Source: Aquabacterium sp029268225 (GTDB lineage Bacteria > Pseudomonadota > Gammaproteobacteria > Burkholderiales > Burkholderiaceae_C). From it: a stretch of 64,000 bases of DNA. The stretch spans positions 1 to 64,000 of the forward strand of contig NZ_JBBEYB010000002.1 in assembly GCF_037482285.1 (NCBI RefSeq), read 5' to 3'. The notes below the pieces were generated by a model that saw nothing but the letters and a program-made list of their open reading frames with translations, was not told the DNA's origin and did not search any database. Shown here one piece after another: positions 8,510 through 17,539 of this stretch. The translations under genes and the position numbers were made by a program. Every line of letters starts with the position of its first letter. Positions within the stretch are counted from its first letter, which is position 1.

Positions 8510-9352
8510 ATGAGCATCACCATCAAGACCGGCGCCGAGATTGACGCCATGCGCAAGGCTTGCCGTCTGGCCTCCGAGGTCCTCGACTACCTGACCCCTT
8601 TTATCAAACCCGGCATCACCACCAACGAGATCGACAAGCTGTCGCTCGACTACATGGTGAACGTGCAGGGCACGAAGTCGGCCACCATTGGCTACGCTCC
8701 TCCTGGGCACATCCCCTACCCGGCCTCGCTGTGCACCTCGGTCAACGATGTGGTGTGCCACGGCATCCCCAACGACACACCGCTCAAGGACGGCGACATC
8801 GTCAACCTCGATGTCACCATCATCACGCCCGAGGGTTGGTATGGCGACAACAGTCGCATGTTCGTGATCGGGGAAGGCAAGATTGCTGCCAAGCGTCTGT
8901 GCTCAACGACGTTCGAGGCCATGTGGAAAGGCATCGAAAAGGTCAAGCCCGGCGCACGCCTGGGCGACATCGGCCATGCCATCCAGACTTTTGCCGAGAA
9001 CGCCGGCTACTCGGTGGTACGTGAATATTGCGGCCACGGCATCGGCCGCAAGTTCCACGAAGACCCCCAGGTGCTGCATTACGGCCGCCCGAACACCGGC
9101 GTTGAACTCGTGCCCGGCATGATCTTCACCATCGAGCCCATGATCAATCTGGGCAAGCGCGAGATCAAAGAGGGCCGCAAAGGCAAAGCCCCTTACGACG
9201 GCTGGACCATCGTGACCAAGGACCGCTCACTGTCGGCGCAATGGGAGCACACCGTGCTCGTCACCGAAACCGGCTACGAGGTGCTCACGCTGTCGGCCGG
9301 TAGCCCGCCACCGCCTGACTTCATCCCGGCAGAAAAAGGCACTGCCGCCTGA
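8510..9352 (+). CDS. map: Methionine aminopeptidase, type I
   Basis: Removes the initiator methionine from nascent cytosolic proteins. The 280-residue protein has the pita-bread fold with all metal ligands recognisable: Asp in IVNLDVT, Asp in GDNSRMF, His in GHGIGRKFHEDP, Glu in FTIEPMI and Glu in QWEHTVLV. There is no N-terminal zinc finger, so this is the bacterial type Ia. The ATG has no Shine-Dalgarno within reach (the nearest AGGA is 20 bases upstream). A GATAAT box at 8496-8501 would place transcription start almost at the ATG, so a near-leaderless message is possible. A strong terminator follows at once. Confidence 0.95.
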   Translation: MSITIKTGAEIDAMRKACRLASEVLDYLTPFIKPGITTNEIDKLSLDYMVNVQGTKSATIGYAPPGHIPYPASLCTSVNDVVCHGIPNDTPLKDGDIVNLDVTIITPEGWYGDNSRMFVIGEGKIAAKRLCSTTFEAMWKGIEKVKPGARLGDIGHAIQTFAENAGYSVVREYCGHGIGRKFHEDPQVLHYGRPNTGVELVPGMIFTIEPMINLGKREIKEGRKGKAPYDGWTIVTKDRSLSAQWEHTVLVTETGYEVLTLSAGSPPPPDFIPAEKGTAA

Positions 9353-9360
9353 TGCACACC

Positions 9361-9396
9361 GGCCCTGACGACACTTCTCGTCAGGGCCTTTTTCTT
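9361..9396 (+). terminator. Intrinsic terminator of map
   Basis: A perfect 11-bp stem (GGCCCTGACGA/TCGTCAGGGCC) with a 6-base loop, followed by TTTTTC. It lies inside the apparent upstream extension of the glnD frame and shows that glnD starts later, at 9439. Confidence 0.88.
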
Positions 9397-9438
9397 GCTT
9401 GCGTCACTGGCCTTGATCCCTTGACCTCTTCGCTCAAC

Positions 9439-12030
9439 ATGACCCTGGACATCGCCGCTCTGCGTCAGCAATTTCGCACGGGCAAATCCGAGCTGCTCAC
9501 CCAGTTCCAGAACAGCCGCCCCACCACCTCCTCAGCCAGCCTGCTCTTGAAGCGCATGGCCCAGTTGGTGGACCAGACCCTCACCACACTGTGGCAAGCG
9601 CACGGCCTGCCTGACAACGCGGCCCTGGTGGCCGTGGGTGGCTACGGCCGCGCCGAGCTGTTTCCGCACTCCGACATCGACGTGCTGTTGCTCGTGCAGT
9701 CTGCCCCGCTACCCGGCTGCAACGATGCCACCACGTGCGCCATCGAAAGCTTCATCAGTGCCTGTTGGGACACCGGCCTGGAAATTGGCTCCAGTGTGCG
9801 CACCGTGAGCGAGTGCATCGAAGAGGCACAACGCGATGTCACCGTGCAGACGTCCTTGCTGGAGGCTCGCTATCTGTGTGGGGACCTCGGTCGCTTTGAG
9901 GCCTTGCAGCAAGAGGCCATGGCCCACATGGATGTGCGCGCCTTCATGACGGCCAAGATCCTGGAGATGCGCCAGCGGCACACCAAGTACGAGGACACCC
10001 CCTACTCGCTGGAGCCCAACTGCAAGGAAAGTCCCGGTGGCCTGCGCGACCTGCAAGTGGTGATCTGGCTGGCGCGTGCCGCAGGCCTGGGAAGCAACTG
10101 GCAAGACCTGGCCCGCAACGGGCTGCTCACGCCGTTCGAAGCCCGCCAGTTGGCACGCAACGAAGGTGTGCTCAAACTCATCCGCACCCGACTGCACCAG
10201 ATTGCCGGCCGCCGCGAGGACCGTCTGGTGTTCGACCTGCAGACTGCTGTGGCCGAGTCCTTCGGTTACGAGAACACCCGCGCCCTGCGTGCCAGCGAAG
10301 TGCTGATGCGCCGCTATTACTGGGCGGCCAAAGCGGTCACGCAGCTCAACCAGATCCTGATCCTCAACATCGAAGAGCGTGTGCATGGCTCACAAGATGC
10401 GCCGATGCGCGTCATCAACGAGCGCTTCCTCGACCGTGGCGGCTTCCTCGAAATCGTCAGCGACGACCTCTACCAGCGCGACCGCCACGCCATCCTGGCC
10501 ACCTTCCTGACCCTGCAACAGGACAAGAGCCTCAAGGGCCTCTCGGCCCGCACGCTGCGCGCGCTCTATAACGACCGCAAGCTGATGGATGCCTCTTTCC
10601 GTCGCGACCCGGTCAACCGCGCCACCTTCATGGCCATGCTGCGCGAAAGCCAGGGCCAGACCCACGTGCTGCGCCTGCTCAACCAGACCTCGGTGCTGGG
10701 CCGCTACCTCTGGGTGTTCCGCCGCATCGTCGGTCAGATGCAGCACGACCTGTTCCACGTCTACACGGTCGATCAGCACATCCTCATGGTCGTGCGGAAC
10801 ATGCGCCGCTTCTTCATTCCGGAGCACGCCCACGAATACCCCTTCTGCACCCAGCTGGCCGCCGAATGGGACAAGCCCTGGCTGCTCTACGTCGCCGCCC
10901 TCTTCCACGATGTCGCCAAGGGACGTGGCGGGGATCACTCCGATCTGGGGGCCATCGAGGTTCGCCGCTTCTGCAAAGACCACGGCATCACGGGCGAAGA
11001 TGCCGAGCTGGTGGAGTTCCTGGTGGCCGAGCACCTGACCATGTCACGGGTCGCCCAGAAGGAAGACTTGTCCGACCCCGACGTCATCCAGGCCTTCGCG
11101 CAACGCATGGGCAACGAACGCCGCCTCACGGGCATGTACCTGCTGAGTGTGGCCGACATCCGTGGCACCAGCCCCAAGGTCTGGAACGCCTGGAAGGGCA
11201 AACTGCTTGAAGACCTGTACCGCTTGACCTTGCGGGCACTGGGCGGCGCTCGCCCCCACATGGATGCCGAGATTGAAGCGCGCAAGCAGCAGGCCCGACA
11301 GGCCCTGGCACTGTATTACCTGCCCGCCGGCATCGAAACCCCGCTGTGGAAGTCGCTGGACATGAGCTACTTTGCGCGCCACGACGCGGGCGACATTGCC
11401 TGGCATGCGCGCATGCTGTTTCGCCACCTGAGCGATGACAAGCCGGTGGTCGCTGCACGCATTTCCTCGGTCGGTGAAGGTTTGCAGGTCCTGGTTTACG
11501 CCCCAGATCGCCCCGACGTCTTCGCCCGTATCTGCGGCTATTTCGACCGAGCCAGCTTCAACATCCAGGACGCGCGCATTCACACCACGGCGAGCGGCTA
11601 TGTGCTCGACACCTTCCAGATCATGGCCAGCGACCCCTTGAAGTTCGAAGGTGTGCACTACCGCGACCTGATCGCATTGGTCGAAAACCAATTGGCCGAA
11701 GCGGTCGCATCTGAGACCCCCCTGCATCAGCCAGTACGCGGCCGACTGTCACGCCGCGTCAAATCATTCCCGGTGCCACCGCGCGTGAGCCTGCGTCCGG
11801 ATGAGCGAGGCCAGCGGTGGCTGCTCAGCGTGTCAGCGAGCGACCGCTCAGGTTTGCTCTATGTCATTGCCCGCACACTGGCCAAACACCATGTGAACGT
11901 CCAGTTGGCCAAGGTCAGCACGCTGGGTGAGCGCGTGGAAGATACCTTCCTCGTCACAGGTGACACCCTGAAACTGGACAAGGCACAACTCGCACTGGAA
12001 ACCGAGTTGCTCGAAGCGCTGAGTGCGTGA
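9439..12030 (+). CDS. glnD: [Protein-PII] uridylyltransferase / uridylyl-removing enzyme
   Basis: Nitrogen sensor that adds UMP to PII (GlnB/GlnK) when glutamine is low and removes it when glutamine is high. The 863 residues match the family length (E. coli 890). Domains in order: nucleotidyltransferase with VGGYGRAELFPHSDIDV near residue 67, the GlnD PII-UTase linker, an HD phosphohydrolase (FHDVAKGRGGDHSD, about residue 490), and two C-terminal ACT domains starting near residues 675 and 796 that bind glutamine. The frame is open back to the map stop, but a strong terminator occupies that stretch, so I take the ATG at MTLDIAALRQQF. GlnB and glnA are not in this window. Confidence 0.94.
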   Translation: MTLDIAALRQQFRTGKSELLTQFQNSRPTTSSASLLLKRMAQLVDQTLTTLWQAHGLPDNAALVAVGGYGRAELFPHSDIDVLLLVQSAPLPGCNDATTCAIESFISACWDTGLEIGSSVRTVSECIEEAQRDVTVQTSLLEARYLCGDLGRFEALQQEAMAHMDVRAFMTAKILEMRQRHTKYEDTPYSLEPNCKESPGGLRDLQVVIWLARAAGLGSNWQDLARNGLLTPFEARQLARNEGVLKLIRTRLHQIAGRREDRLVFDLQTAVAESFGYENTRALRASEVLMRRYYWAAKAVTQLNQILILNIEERVHGSQDAPMRVINERFLDRGGFLEIVSDDLYQRDRHAILATFLTLQQDKSLKGLSARTLRALYNDRKLMDASFRRDPVNRATFMAMLRESQGQTHVLRLLNQTSVLGRYLWVFRRIVGQMQHDLFHVYTVDQHILMVVRNMRRFFIPEHAHEYPFCTQLAAEWDKPWLLYVAALFHDVAKGRGGDHSDLGAIEVRRFCKDHGITGEDAELVEFLVAEHLTMSRVAQKEDLSDPDVIQAFAQRMGNERRLTGMYLLSVADIRGTSPKVWNAWKGKLLEDLYRLTLRALGGARPHMDAEIEARKQQARQALALYYLPAGIETPLWKSLDMSYFARHDAGDIAWHARMLFRHLSDDKPVVAARISSVGEGLQVLVYAPDRPDVFARICGYFDRASFNIQDARIHTTASGYVLDTFQIMASDPLKFEGVHYRDLIALVENQLAEAVASETPLHQPVRGRLSRRVKSFPVPPRVSLRPDERGQRWLLSVSASDRSGLLYVIARTLAKHHVNVQLAKVSTLGERVEDTFLVTGDTLKLDKAQLALETELLEALSA

Positions 12031-12033
12031 GAA

Positions 12034-12237
12034 TCAGGCAGGCTCTTTCGGATCGAGCAGCAGCTCCAGCCGGGCGATTTCATCGCGCAACATCAGTCGG
12101 CGTTTTTTCAAGCGCCGCAAACTGAGCTCGTCAAAGGGCACCTGGTCGGCTGCCCGGTCAATCAGGTTGTCCAGATCCGCATGCTCCATGCGCAGCTCGA
12201 TGAGTTGCCGTTGCGGGGAGTGCAGATTGGATTGCAT
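12034..12237 (-). CDS. YdcH/DUF465 family small coiled-coil protein
   Basis: A 67-residue protein, mostly charged helix with heptad-like leucines (LIELRMEHADLDNLID ... LKKRRLMLRDEIARLELLL). The LKKRRLMLRDEIARL end is the hallmark of DUF465 (YdcH) proteins, whose role is unknown. It converges on glnD, with only three bases between their ends, and is divergent from the PP2C gene. A perfect TATAAT lies on the minus strand about 80 bases upstream without a recognisable -35 box. Confidence 0.85.
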   Translation of the reverse strand: MQSNLHSPQRQLIELRMEHADLDNLIDRAADQVPFDELSLRRLKKRRLMLRDEIARLELLLDPKEPA

Positions 12238-12318
12238 GAAGGCGCCGAAGACCCTGATCAGGGGGCATGTGCAAGGGATGATCCTGCCTCGGAGCGACCG
12301 GGAGCAGGGCTTTTAGGC

Positions 12319-12324
12319 ATTATA
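12319..12324 (-). promoter_or_regulatory. Candidate -10 element for the YdcH-like gene
   Basis: A perfect TATAAT on the minus strand, in the spacer between the YdcH-like gene and the PP2C gene. No TTGACA-like hexamer or TG extension is found at the right distance, so the assignment is weak. Confidence 0.3.
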
Positions 12325-12333
12325 GTTTTCCCC

Positions 12334-13095
12334 ATGACGTCCACTTCCACCAGTTTCCGCCTCGTCGCCACCACAGGCACCCATCGCGGAGACCGGGCCT
12401 ATCAGCAAGACCAGGTCACCATCCTGCCCCACGCCCGAACCAAGGGCTGCCTGCTCGCCGTTGTGGCCGATGGCATGGGCGGCAAAAGCGGTGGACGCAA
12501 AGCGGCCGATCAGGTGATCCTGACCGCCAAGCAGTTGTTCGAGCGTTACTCGGCCACTCACGATCTGCCCGAGCAGTTCCTCAAGCAACTGGCCGAAGAG
12601 GCCCACTTGATGATCAAGCTCACGGCGATCTCCTCCGAGGAAGAGCCGCACAGCACCCTGGCGGCTTTCATCGTCAGCCCAGATCGTTCCGCTTGCATTG
12701 CCCACATCGGCGACAGCCGCGTCTACCACTTCAGTGGGGCAGACATGGTGTTTCGCACCACCGACCACTCCTACGTTCAACGCCTCATCAACGAGGGGCA
12801 GATCACGGAGGAAGAGGCGAACACCCACCCTCAGTCCAACCTGCTGACAGGGTGCCTGGGCAGCCAGACCGATCCGCCACTGTGCCTCAAACACATCACC
12901 TGCCTGCACCCCGGCGACACCTTGCTGGCTTGCTCGGATGGTCTGTGGCACTACTTCACACCCAAGGAACTGGGAGCGATCGTCCACACGCTGCCTCCGC
13001 GTGAAGCGGCAGAAATGCTCGTGGCCAAGGCGCGCCATCGCGCCCGCGGCGGTGGCGACAACCTGTCGCTGGCCCTGGTGCGCGTCGAGGACTAA
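12334..13095 (+). CDS. PP2C-family serine/threonine protein phosphatase
   Basis: A 253-residue PPM/PP2C phosphatase (PppA/Stp1 type), predicted cytosolic and Mn2+/Mg2+-dependent. The metal and phosphate motifs are present in order: RGDRAYQQDQ (motif 1), VVADGMGGKSGG (motif 2), AHIGDSRVYHF, LACSDGLWHYF and GGGDNLSLALV with the last metal Asp. There is no membrane segment and no adjacent Ser/Thr kinase. The ATG at MTSTSTSF sits where the PP2C fold begins; the frame extends upstream but over the YdcH-like gene on the other strand. The target protein is unknown. It converges on zapE. Confidence 0.9.
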   Translation: MTSTSTSFRLVATTGTHRGDRAYQQDQVTILPHARTKGCLLAVVADGMGGKSGGRKAADQVILTAKQLFERYSATHDLPEQFLKQLAEEAHLMIKLTAISSEEEPHSTLAAFIVSPDRSACIAHIGDSRVYHFSGADMVFRTTDHSYVQRLINEGQITEEEANTHPQSNLLTGCLGSQTDPPLCLKHITCLHPGDTLLACSDGLWHYFTPKELGAIVHTLPPREAAEMLVAKARHRARGGGDNLSLALVRVED

Positions 13096-13122
13096 GACTC
13101 CGACGCTCGCGCACACGATCGC

Positions 13123-14235
13123 TCAGGTCAGCGAGGTGTCCACCAGACGGCGCTCTTCGCTCAGGTACTCCTTGGACTGCATCTCGTTGAGACGCGAGAC
13201 CGTGCGCGGGAACTCGTGCGACATCGGGCCTTCGGTGTACAACTCTTCCGGCGGCACCTCGGCCGAGATCACCAGCTTGACCCGGCGGTCGTACAACACG
13301 TCCACCAGCCACGTGAAACGCCGTGCTTCCGAGGCCAGGCGAACTGGCATGTGCGGGACATCGCTGAGCATGATGGTGTGGAACTGATTGGCCAGCTCCA
13401 GATAATCATTCTGAGAGCGTGGTCCGCCACACAGCGTGTGAAAATCGAACCAGACCACGCCCCCGGCCTTGCGTCGGGCTTGCAGCACACGGTGCTCGAT
13501 GTGCAGCTTCGGGTCCTCGTCGGCTGACTCGGCCAGTTTGTCGAACACCTCGCCCATCTCCCGATCGGTGCCGGCATTGAGCGGCGTGAGGTACAGATTG
13601 GCCAGCTCCAGCGTGCGGCGACGGTAGTCGGTGCCGCTGTCCACGTTCACCACCTCCAGCTGGCTCTTGAGCAACTCGATGGCCGGCAGGATGCGGTCAC
13701 GGTGCAGCCCGTTGGGATAGAGCTCGTCCGGGTGGAAGTTCGACGTGGTGACGATGCTCATGCGGTGGCGGAACATCGCGTCCAGCAGACGATGCAGGAT
13801 CATCGCGTCCGTCACATCGGCCACGTGGAACTCGTCAAAACAGATCAGACGGTGCTTGCGCGCCATGCGCTTAGCCAGCACCTCCAGGGGGTCTTGCACA
13901 CCCTTCAACTCATGCAGTTGGCGGTGCACCTCACGCATGAACTCGTGAAAATGCAAGCGCGTCTTACGCTGCAGCGGCACGGCATTGAAGAAGCAGTCCA
14001 TGATGAAGCTCTTGCCGCGCCCCACCCCACCGTACATGTACACACCCTTGGGCAAGGGCGGGTAACGCAGCATCTTGGTCAAGGCGTTGGAGCGCTGGCC
14101 TTTGTACACAGACCACTCGTCCTGGCAACGCTGCAAGGCGGCGATCCCCTTGAGCTGCGCGGCATCGGCCTTGTAGCCTCGCTCCGCCAGGCTTTGCTCA
14201 TACAGCTTCGTGACAGAAATGGCGGGCTTCGTCAT
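13123..14235 (-). CDS. zapE: Cell division protein ZapE (AFG1-like ATPase)
   Basis: A 370-residue P-loop ATPase of the AFG1/LACE1 family. In E. coli, ZapE acts at the Z-ring and is needed for division under stress. The Walker A is YMYGGVGRGKS (about residue 70) and the Walker B is LICFDEFHVADV, followed by the family-typical HRLLDAMFRHRMSIVTTSN. Length fits ZapE (375 in E. coli). It follows lpdA on the same strand but is separated from it by a terminator, so it is probably transcribed on its own. Confidence 0.92.
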   Translation of the reverse strand: MTKPAISVTKLYEQSLAERGYKADAAQLKGIAALQRCQDEWSVYKGQRSNALTKMLRYPPLPKGVYMYGGVGRGKSFIMDCFFNAVPLQRKTRLHFHEFMREVHRQLHELKGVQDPLEVLAKRMARKHRLICFDEFHVADVTDAMILHRLLDAMFRHRMSIVTTSNFHPDELYPNGLHRDRILPAIELLKSQLEVVNVDSGTDYRRRTLELANLYLTPLNAGTDREMGEVFDKLAESADEDPKLHIEHRVLQARRKAGGVVWFDFHTLCGGPRSQNDYLELANQFHTIMLSDVPHMPVRLASEARRFTWLVDVLYDRRVKLVISAEVPPEELYTEGPMSHEFPRTVSRLNEMQSKEYLSEERRLVDTSLT

Positions 14236-14250
14236 GGATCAATACATCAA

Positions 14251-14282
14251 AAGACAAGAAAAAGGGGCGGCCAAGCCACCCC
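14251..14282 (-). terminator. Intrinsic terminator of the sucA-odhB-lpdA operon
   Basis: On the minus strand GGGGTGG, a CTTGG loop, then CCGCCCC form a 7-bp stem (one T-G wobble), followed by TTTTTCTTG. It lies just after the lpdA stop and before the zapE start. Confidence 0.78.
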
Positions 14283-14306
14283 TCCCATGATATTGCGAAG
14301 GCAAAA

Positions 14307-15734
14307 TCAGAAGTTCAGCGTCCGCTTGTCCACGGCCAGGGCCGCTTCCTTGGTCGCCTCGCTCAGACTCGGGTGAGCGTGGCAGATGCGCGCGATGTCT
14401 TCGGCGCTGGCCTTGAACTCCATCGCCACGACGGCCTCGGAGATCAGCTCGCTGGCCATCGGGCCAATGATGTGTACGCCGAGGATTTCATCGGTGGCGG
14501 CGTCGGCCAGGAACTTCACGAAACCGGTGGTGTCACCCAGCGCACGGGCACGGCCGTTCGCCAAGAAGGGGAAGGAACCGGCCTTGTAGGCACGGCCCTC
14601 CGCTTTCAGCGCCTGCTCGGTCTTGCCGACCCAGGCGATCTCCGGGCTGGTGTAAATCACCCAGGGAATCGTGTTGAAGTTGACGTGACCATGCTGACCG
14701 GCAATGCGCTCAGCCACGGCCACACCTTCTTCTTCAGCCTTGTGGGCCAGCATCGGGCCACGCACCACGTCACCCACCGCCCACACATTGGGCAGGTTGG
14801 TCTGGCAGTCGTCGTTGACCACGATGGCACCACGCTCATCGAGTTGCAGGCCCACAGCTTCGGTGTTCAGCCCGATGGTGTTGGGCACGCGACCGATCGA
14901 GATGATCAGCTTGTCGCATTCCAACTTCTGCTCGGCGCCCTTGGCGTCCGTGTAAGCCACGGTCACACCCTTCTTGGCAGCCTTGATCTCGCCAATCTTC
15001 ACGCCCAGTTGCAGGTTCAGGCCCTGCTTGGTGAAGACCTTCTGGGCTTCCTTGGCCACTTGCTCGTCCACAGCCGCCAGGAAGGTCGGCATGGCTTCGA
15101 GCACGGTGACTTCGGCACCCAGACGGCGCCAGACCGAGCCCATTTCCAGGCCGATCACGCCGGAGCCGATCACGCCCAGCTTCTTGGGCACGTCGCCGAT
15201 GGCCAGCGCGCCGTCGTTCGACAGGATCTGCTTTTCATCGAACGGCGTGCCAGGCAGTGCACGGGCGTTCGAACCGGTGGCCACGATGATGTGCTTGCCA
15301 ACCAGCGTCTCGGCCTTTTCACCAGCGACGGCGATTTCGTAGCCGCCTTCAACGGCCTTCACAAACGAGCCGCGGCCGTGGAAGAAGCTGACCTTGTTCT
15401 TCTTGAACAGGTACAGGATGCCGTCGTTGTTCTGTTTGACGACGTTGTCCTTGCGGGCAATCATCTTGGACACGTCCATCTTCAGATCGCCCACGGTGAT
15501 GCCGTGGTCAGCGAAGTGGTGAGCAGCGTGCTCGTAGTGCTCGGACGACTGCAGCAGGGCCTTCGAGGGAATGCAGCCCACGTTGGTACAGGTACCACCA
15601 GGGGCCGCGCCGCCCTTGGCGTTCTTCCACTCGTCTATACAGGCAACTTTCTTGCCCAGTTGTGCCGCGCGGATGGCCGCAATGTAGCCACCAGGGCCGC
15701 CGCCGATGATGATGACGTCGAATTGATTGGACAT
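14307..15734 (-). CDS. lpdA: Dihydrolipoyl dehydrogenase (E3)
   Basis: Flavoprotein that re-oxidises dihydrolipoamide with NAD+, as the E3 of the 2-oxoglutarate dehydrogenase complex given its operon. In its 475 residues: an N-terminal FAD motif (IIGGGPGGYIAAIRA), the redox disulfide GGTCTNVGCIPSK (Cys pair near residues 49 and 54), an NAD motif (GVIGSGVIGLEMGS), the second FAD motif (NVWAVGDVVRGPMLAHKA), and a dimer interface with the catalytic His-Glu in HAHPSLSEATKEAAL. No fused lipoyl domain is present, unlike some pyruvate-complex E3 proteins. It is the last gene of the operon, followed by a terminator. Confidence 0.96.
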   Translation of the reverse strand: MSNQFDVIIIGGGPGGYIAAIRAAQLGKKVACIDEWKNAKGGAAPGGTCTNVGCIPSKALLQSSEHYEHAAHHFADHGITVGDLKMDVSKMIARKDNVVKQNNDGILYLFKKNKVSFFHGRGSFVKAVEGGYEIAVAGEKAETLVGKHIIVATGSNARALPGTPFDEKQILSNDGALAIGDVPKKLGVIGSGVIGLEMGSVWRRLGAEVTVLEAMPTFLAAVDEQVAKEAQKVFTKQGLNLQLGVKIGEIKAAKKGVTVAYTDAKGAEQKLECDKLIISIGRVPNTIGLNTEAVGLQLDERGAIVVNDDCQTNLPNVWAVGDVVRGPMLAHKAEEEGVAVAERIAGQHGHVNFNTIPWVIYTSPEIAWVGKTEQALKAEGRAYKAGSFPFLANGRARALGDTTGFVKFLADAATDEILGVHIIGPMASELISEAVVAMEFKASAEDIARICHAHPSLSEATKEAALAVDKRTLNF

Positions 15735-15765
15735 GATGTGTGGTGTTCAGCAGGTTGAGTCGGGG

Positions 15766-16086
15766 TCATTCGTCCGGGACGAAGATCCACAGCAGGATGT
15801 AGAGCAGCAGTCCTGCTCCCCAGAACAGGAACAACAAGGCGAATGCCAGACGCCAGATCCAGGACTCCATCCCGGTCAGACGCGCCACACCGCCACACAC
15901 GCCTCCCAGCCACCGGTCGTCACGTGAACGCCGCAAGCGGTTCACGTTGGACAACACCGGAGCGCCCACAGGTGTGGTGGCGCTACCTTGAATGACTTGG
16001 GTCTTCAGCTGCTGAAACTCTTCTTCATTGATCACACCGCGATCACGCAATGTGGCCAGACGTTCGAGTTCATCAGCCTGAGACAT
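15766..16086 (-). CDS. Small SHOCT + PspC-domain membrane protein in the odh operon
   Basis: A 106-residue protein. Residues 1-30 (ELERLATLRDRGVINEEEFQ) form a SHOCT-like short helical motif. Residues 55-106 (RRSRDDRWLGGVCGGVARL then a 25-residue hydrophobic segment ending IFVPDE) form a PspC-type domain, a single-span inner-membrane module. It has a good ribosome binding site (AGGAG). It sits between odhB and lpdA, 75 and 31 bases away, so it is co-transcribed with them. Phage-shock PspC links to membrane stress, but the other psp genes are absent, and a role in the dehydrogenase complex is unproven. Confidence 0.85.
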   Translation of the reverse strand: MSQADELERLATLRDRGVINEEEFQQLKTQVIQGSATTPVGAPVLSNVNRLRRSRDDRWLGGVCGGVARLTGMESWIWRLAFALLFLFWGAGLLLYILLWIFVPDE

Positions 16087-16161
16087 GGTGTGTTGCTCCT
16101 CTGGTCAGATGCAGGTTCCGAGCGGGCCCTTGTGAGGCCCGCCCGGCCGCAAAACTCACAA

Positions 16162-17430
16162 TCAGATGTCGAACAGCAAGCGAGCCGGATCTTCCAGCGC
16201 TTCCTTCATGGCCACCAGACCCAGCACGGCTTCGCGGCCGTCGATGATGCGGTGGTCGTAAGACATGGCCAGGTAGTTGATCGGACGGATCACGATCTGA
16301 CCGTCTTCCACCACGGGACGATCCTTGGTGGCGTGCACACCCAGAATGGCCGACTGAGGCGGGTTGATGATCGGGGTCGACAGCATTGAGCCGAAGGTGC
16401 CACCGTTGGAGATCGAGAACGTGCCGCCAGTCAGCTCTTCCAGACCCAGCTTGCCGTCACGGGCCTTTTGACCAAACTCGGCGATCTTCTTTTCGATTTC
16501 GGCGAAGGTCATCTGGTCAGCATTGCGCAGCACCGGCACCACCAGACCACGGGGCGAACCCACGGCCACGCCGATGTCGAAGTAGCCGTGATAGACGATG
16601 TCGTTGCCGTCCACCGAAGCGTTGATCACCGGGTACTTCTTCAGGGCGTGCACAGCGGCCTTGACGAAGAAGGACATGAAACCCAGCTTGACGCCGTGTT
16701 CCTTCTCGAACTTGTCCTGGAACTTCTTGCGCAGCGCCATGACCGGGGCCATGTTCACTTCGTTGAAAGTGGTCAGGATGGCGTTGGTGGCCTGCGACTG
16801 CAGCAGACGCTCGGCCACACGGGCACGCAGACGGCTCATCGGCACGCGCTGCTCAGGACGCTCGCCCAGGCTCGGGCCGGTGGACGGGGCCTGCACAGCG
16901 GGCAGCGCCTTGGTCGGCACCCCGGTGGGGATAGCGGGCGCGGCAGCAGCAGCCTTGGCACCACCGGCCACAGCGGCGAGCGCATCACCCTTGGTGACGC
17001 GGCCATCCTTGCCCGAGCCAGCCACTTGCGAGGCGCTCAGACCGGCCTCGGCCAGCAGCTTGGCTGCAGCGGGCATCGCAACATCACCCTTGTTGCCACC
17101 GGTCGCGGCCGGTGCAGCCACAGCAGCGGCCGGAACCGATGCGGCAGCAGCCGGTGCTGCGGCGGGAGCAGCCACCACGCCAGCGGCCGCTTCGGTGTCA
17201 ATGCGAGCGATGACTTCGTCGCTGGCAACGGAATCACCGTCGTTGCGCACCAGTTCAACCAACACGCCAGCGCCAGGCGCCGGCACTTCCAGCACGACCT
17301 TGTCGGTCTCGATTTCGATCAGGATTTCGTCGGCAGCGACAGCTTCGCCAGCCTTCTTCTTCCATTGCAACAGGGTGGCTTCGGCCACCGATTCGGACAA
17401 CTGAGGAACCTTGACTTCAATGATTGCCAT
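16162..17430 (-). CDS. odhB: Dihydrolipoyllysine succinyltransferase (E2 of 2-oxoglutarate dehydrogenase)
   Basis: Transfers the succinyl group from lipoyl-lysine to CoA and forms the core of the complex. Its 422 residues show one N-terminal lipoyl domain (EIETDKVVLEVPAPGAG, lipoylated Lys near 43), an Ala/Pro-rich swinging linker (about 85-115), a peripheral-subunit-binding domain (AKLLAEAGLSASQVAGSGKD), another linker, and the catalytic domain ending with SYDHRIIDGREAVLGL, where the His near 393 is catalytic. A Shine-Dalgarno (ACAGGAGATA) precedes the ATG. Downstream of sucA by 109 bases on the same strand; also called sucB. Confidence 0.96.
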   Translation of the reverse strand: MAIIEVKVPQLSESVAEATLLQWKKKAGEAVAADEILIEIETDKVVLEVPAPGAGVLVELVRNDGDSVASDEVIARIDTEAAAGVVAAPAAAPAAAASVPAAAVAAPAATGGNKGDVAMPAAAKLLAEAGLSASQVAGSGKDGRVTKGDALAAVAGGAKAAAAAPAIPTGVPTKALPAVQAPSTGPSLGERPEQRVPMSRLRARVAERLLQSQATNAILTTFNEVNMAPVMALRKKFQDKFEKEHGVKLGFMSFFVKAAVHALKKYPVINASVDGNDIVYHGYFDIGVAVGSPRGLVVPVLRNADQMTFAEIEKKIAEFGQKARDGKLGLEELTGGTFSISNGGTFGSMLSTPIINPPQSAILGVHATKDRPVVEDGQIVIRPINYLAMSYDHRIIDGREAVLGLVAMKEALEDPARLLFDI

Positions 17431-17539
17431 GATGTGTATCTCCTGTTGCGGTCACCCTTGGCGTGCCCTGCCCGTCTGGTGCCCTTCGCGGGCCGACCAA
17501 CTTGGACGGGGTCGCAGGCACGCCTGGACCGCTTGAACC

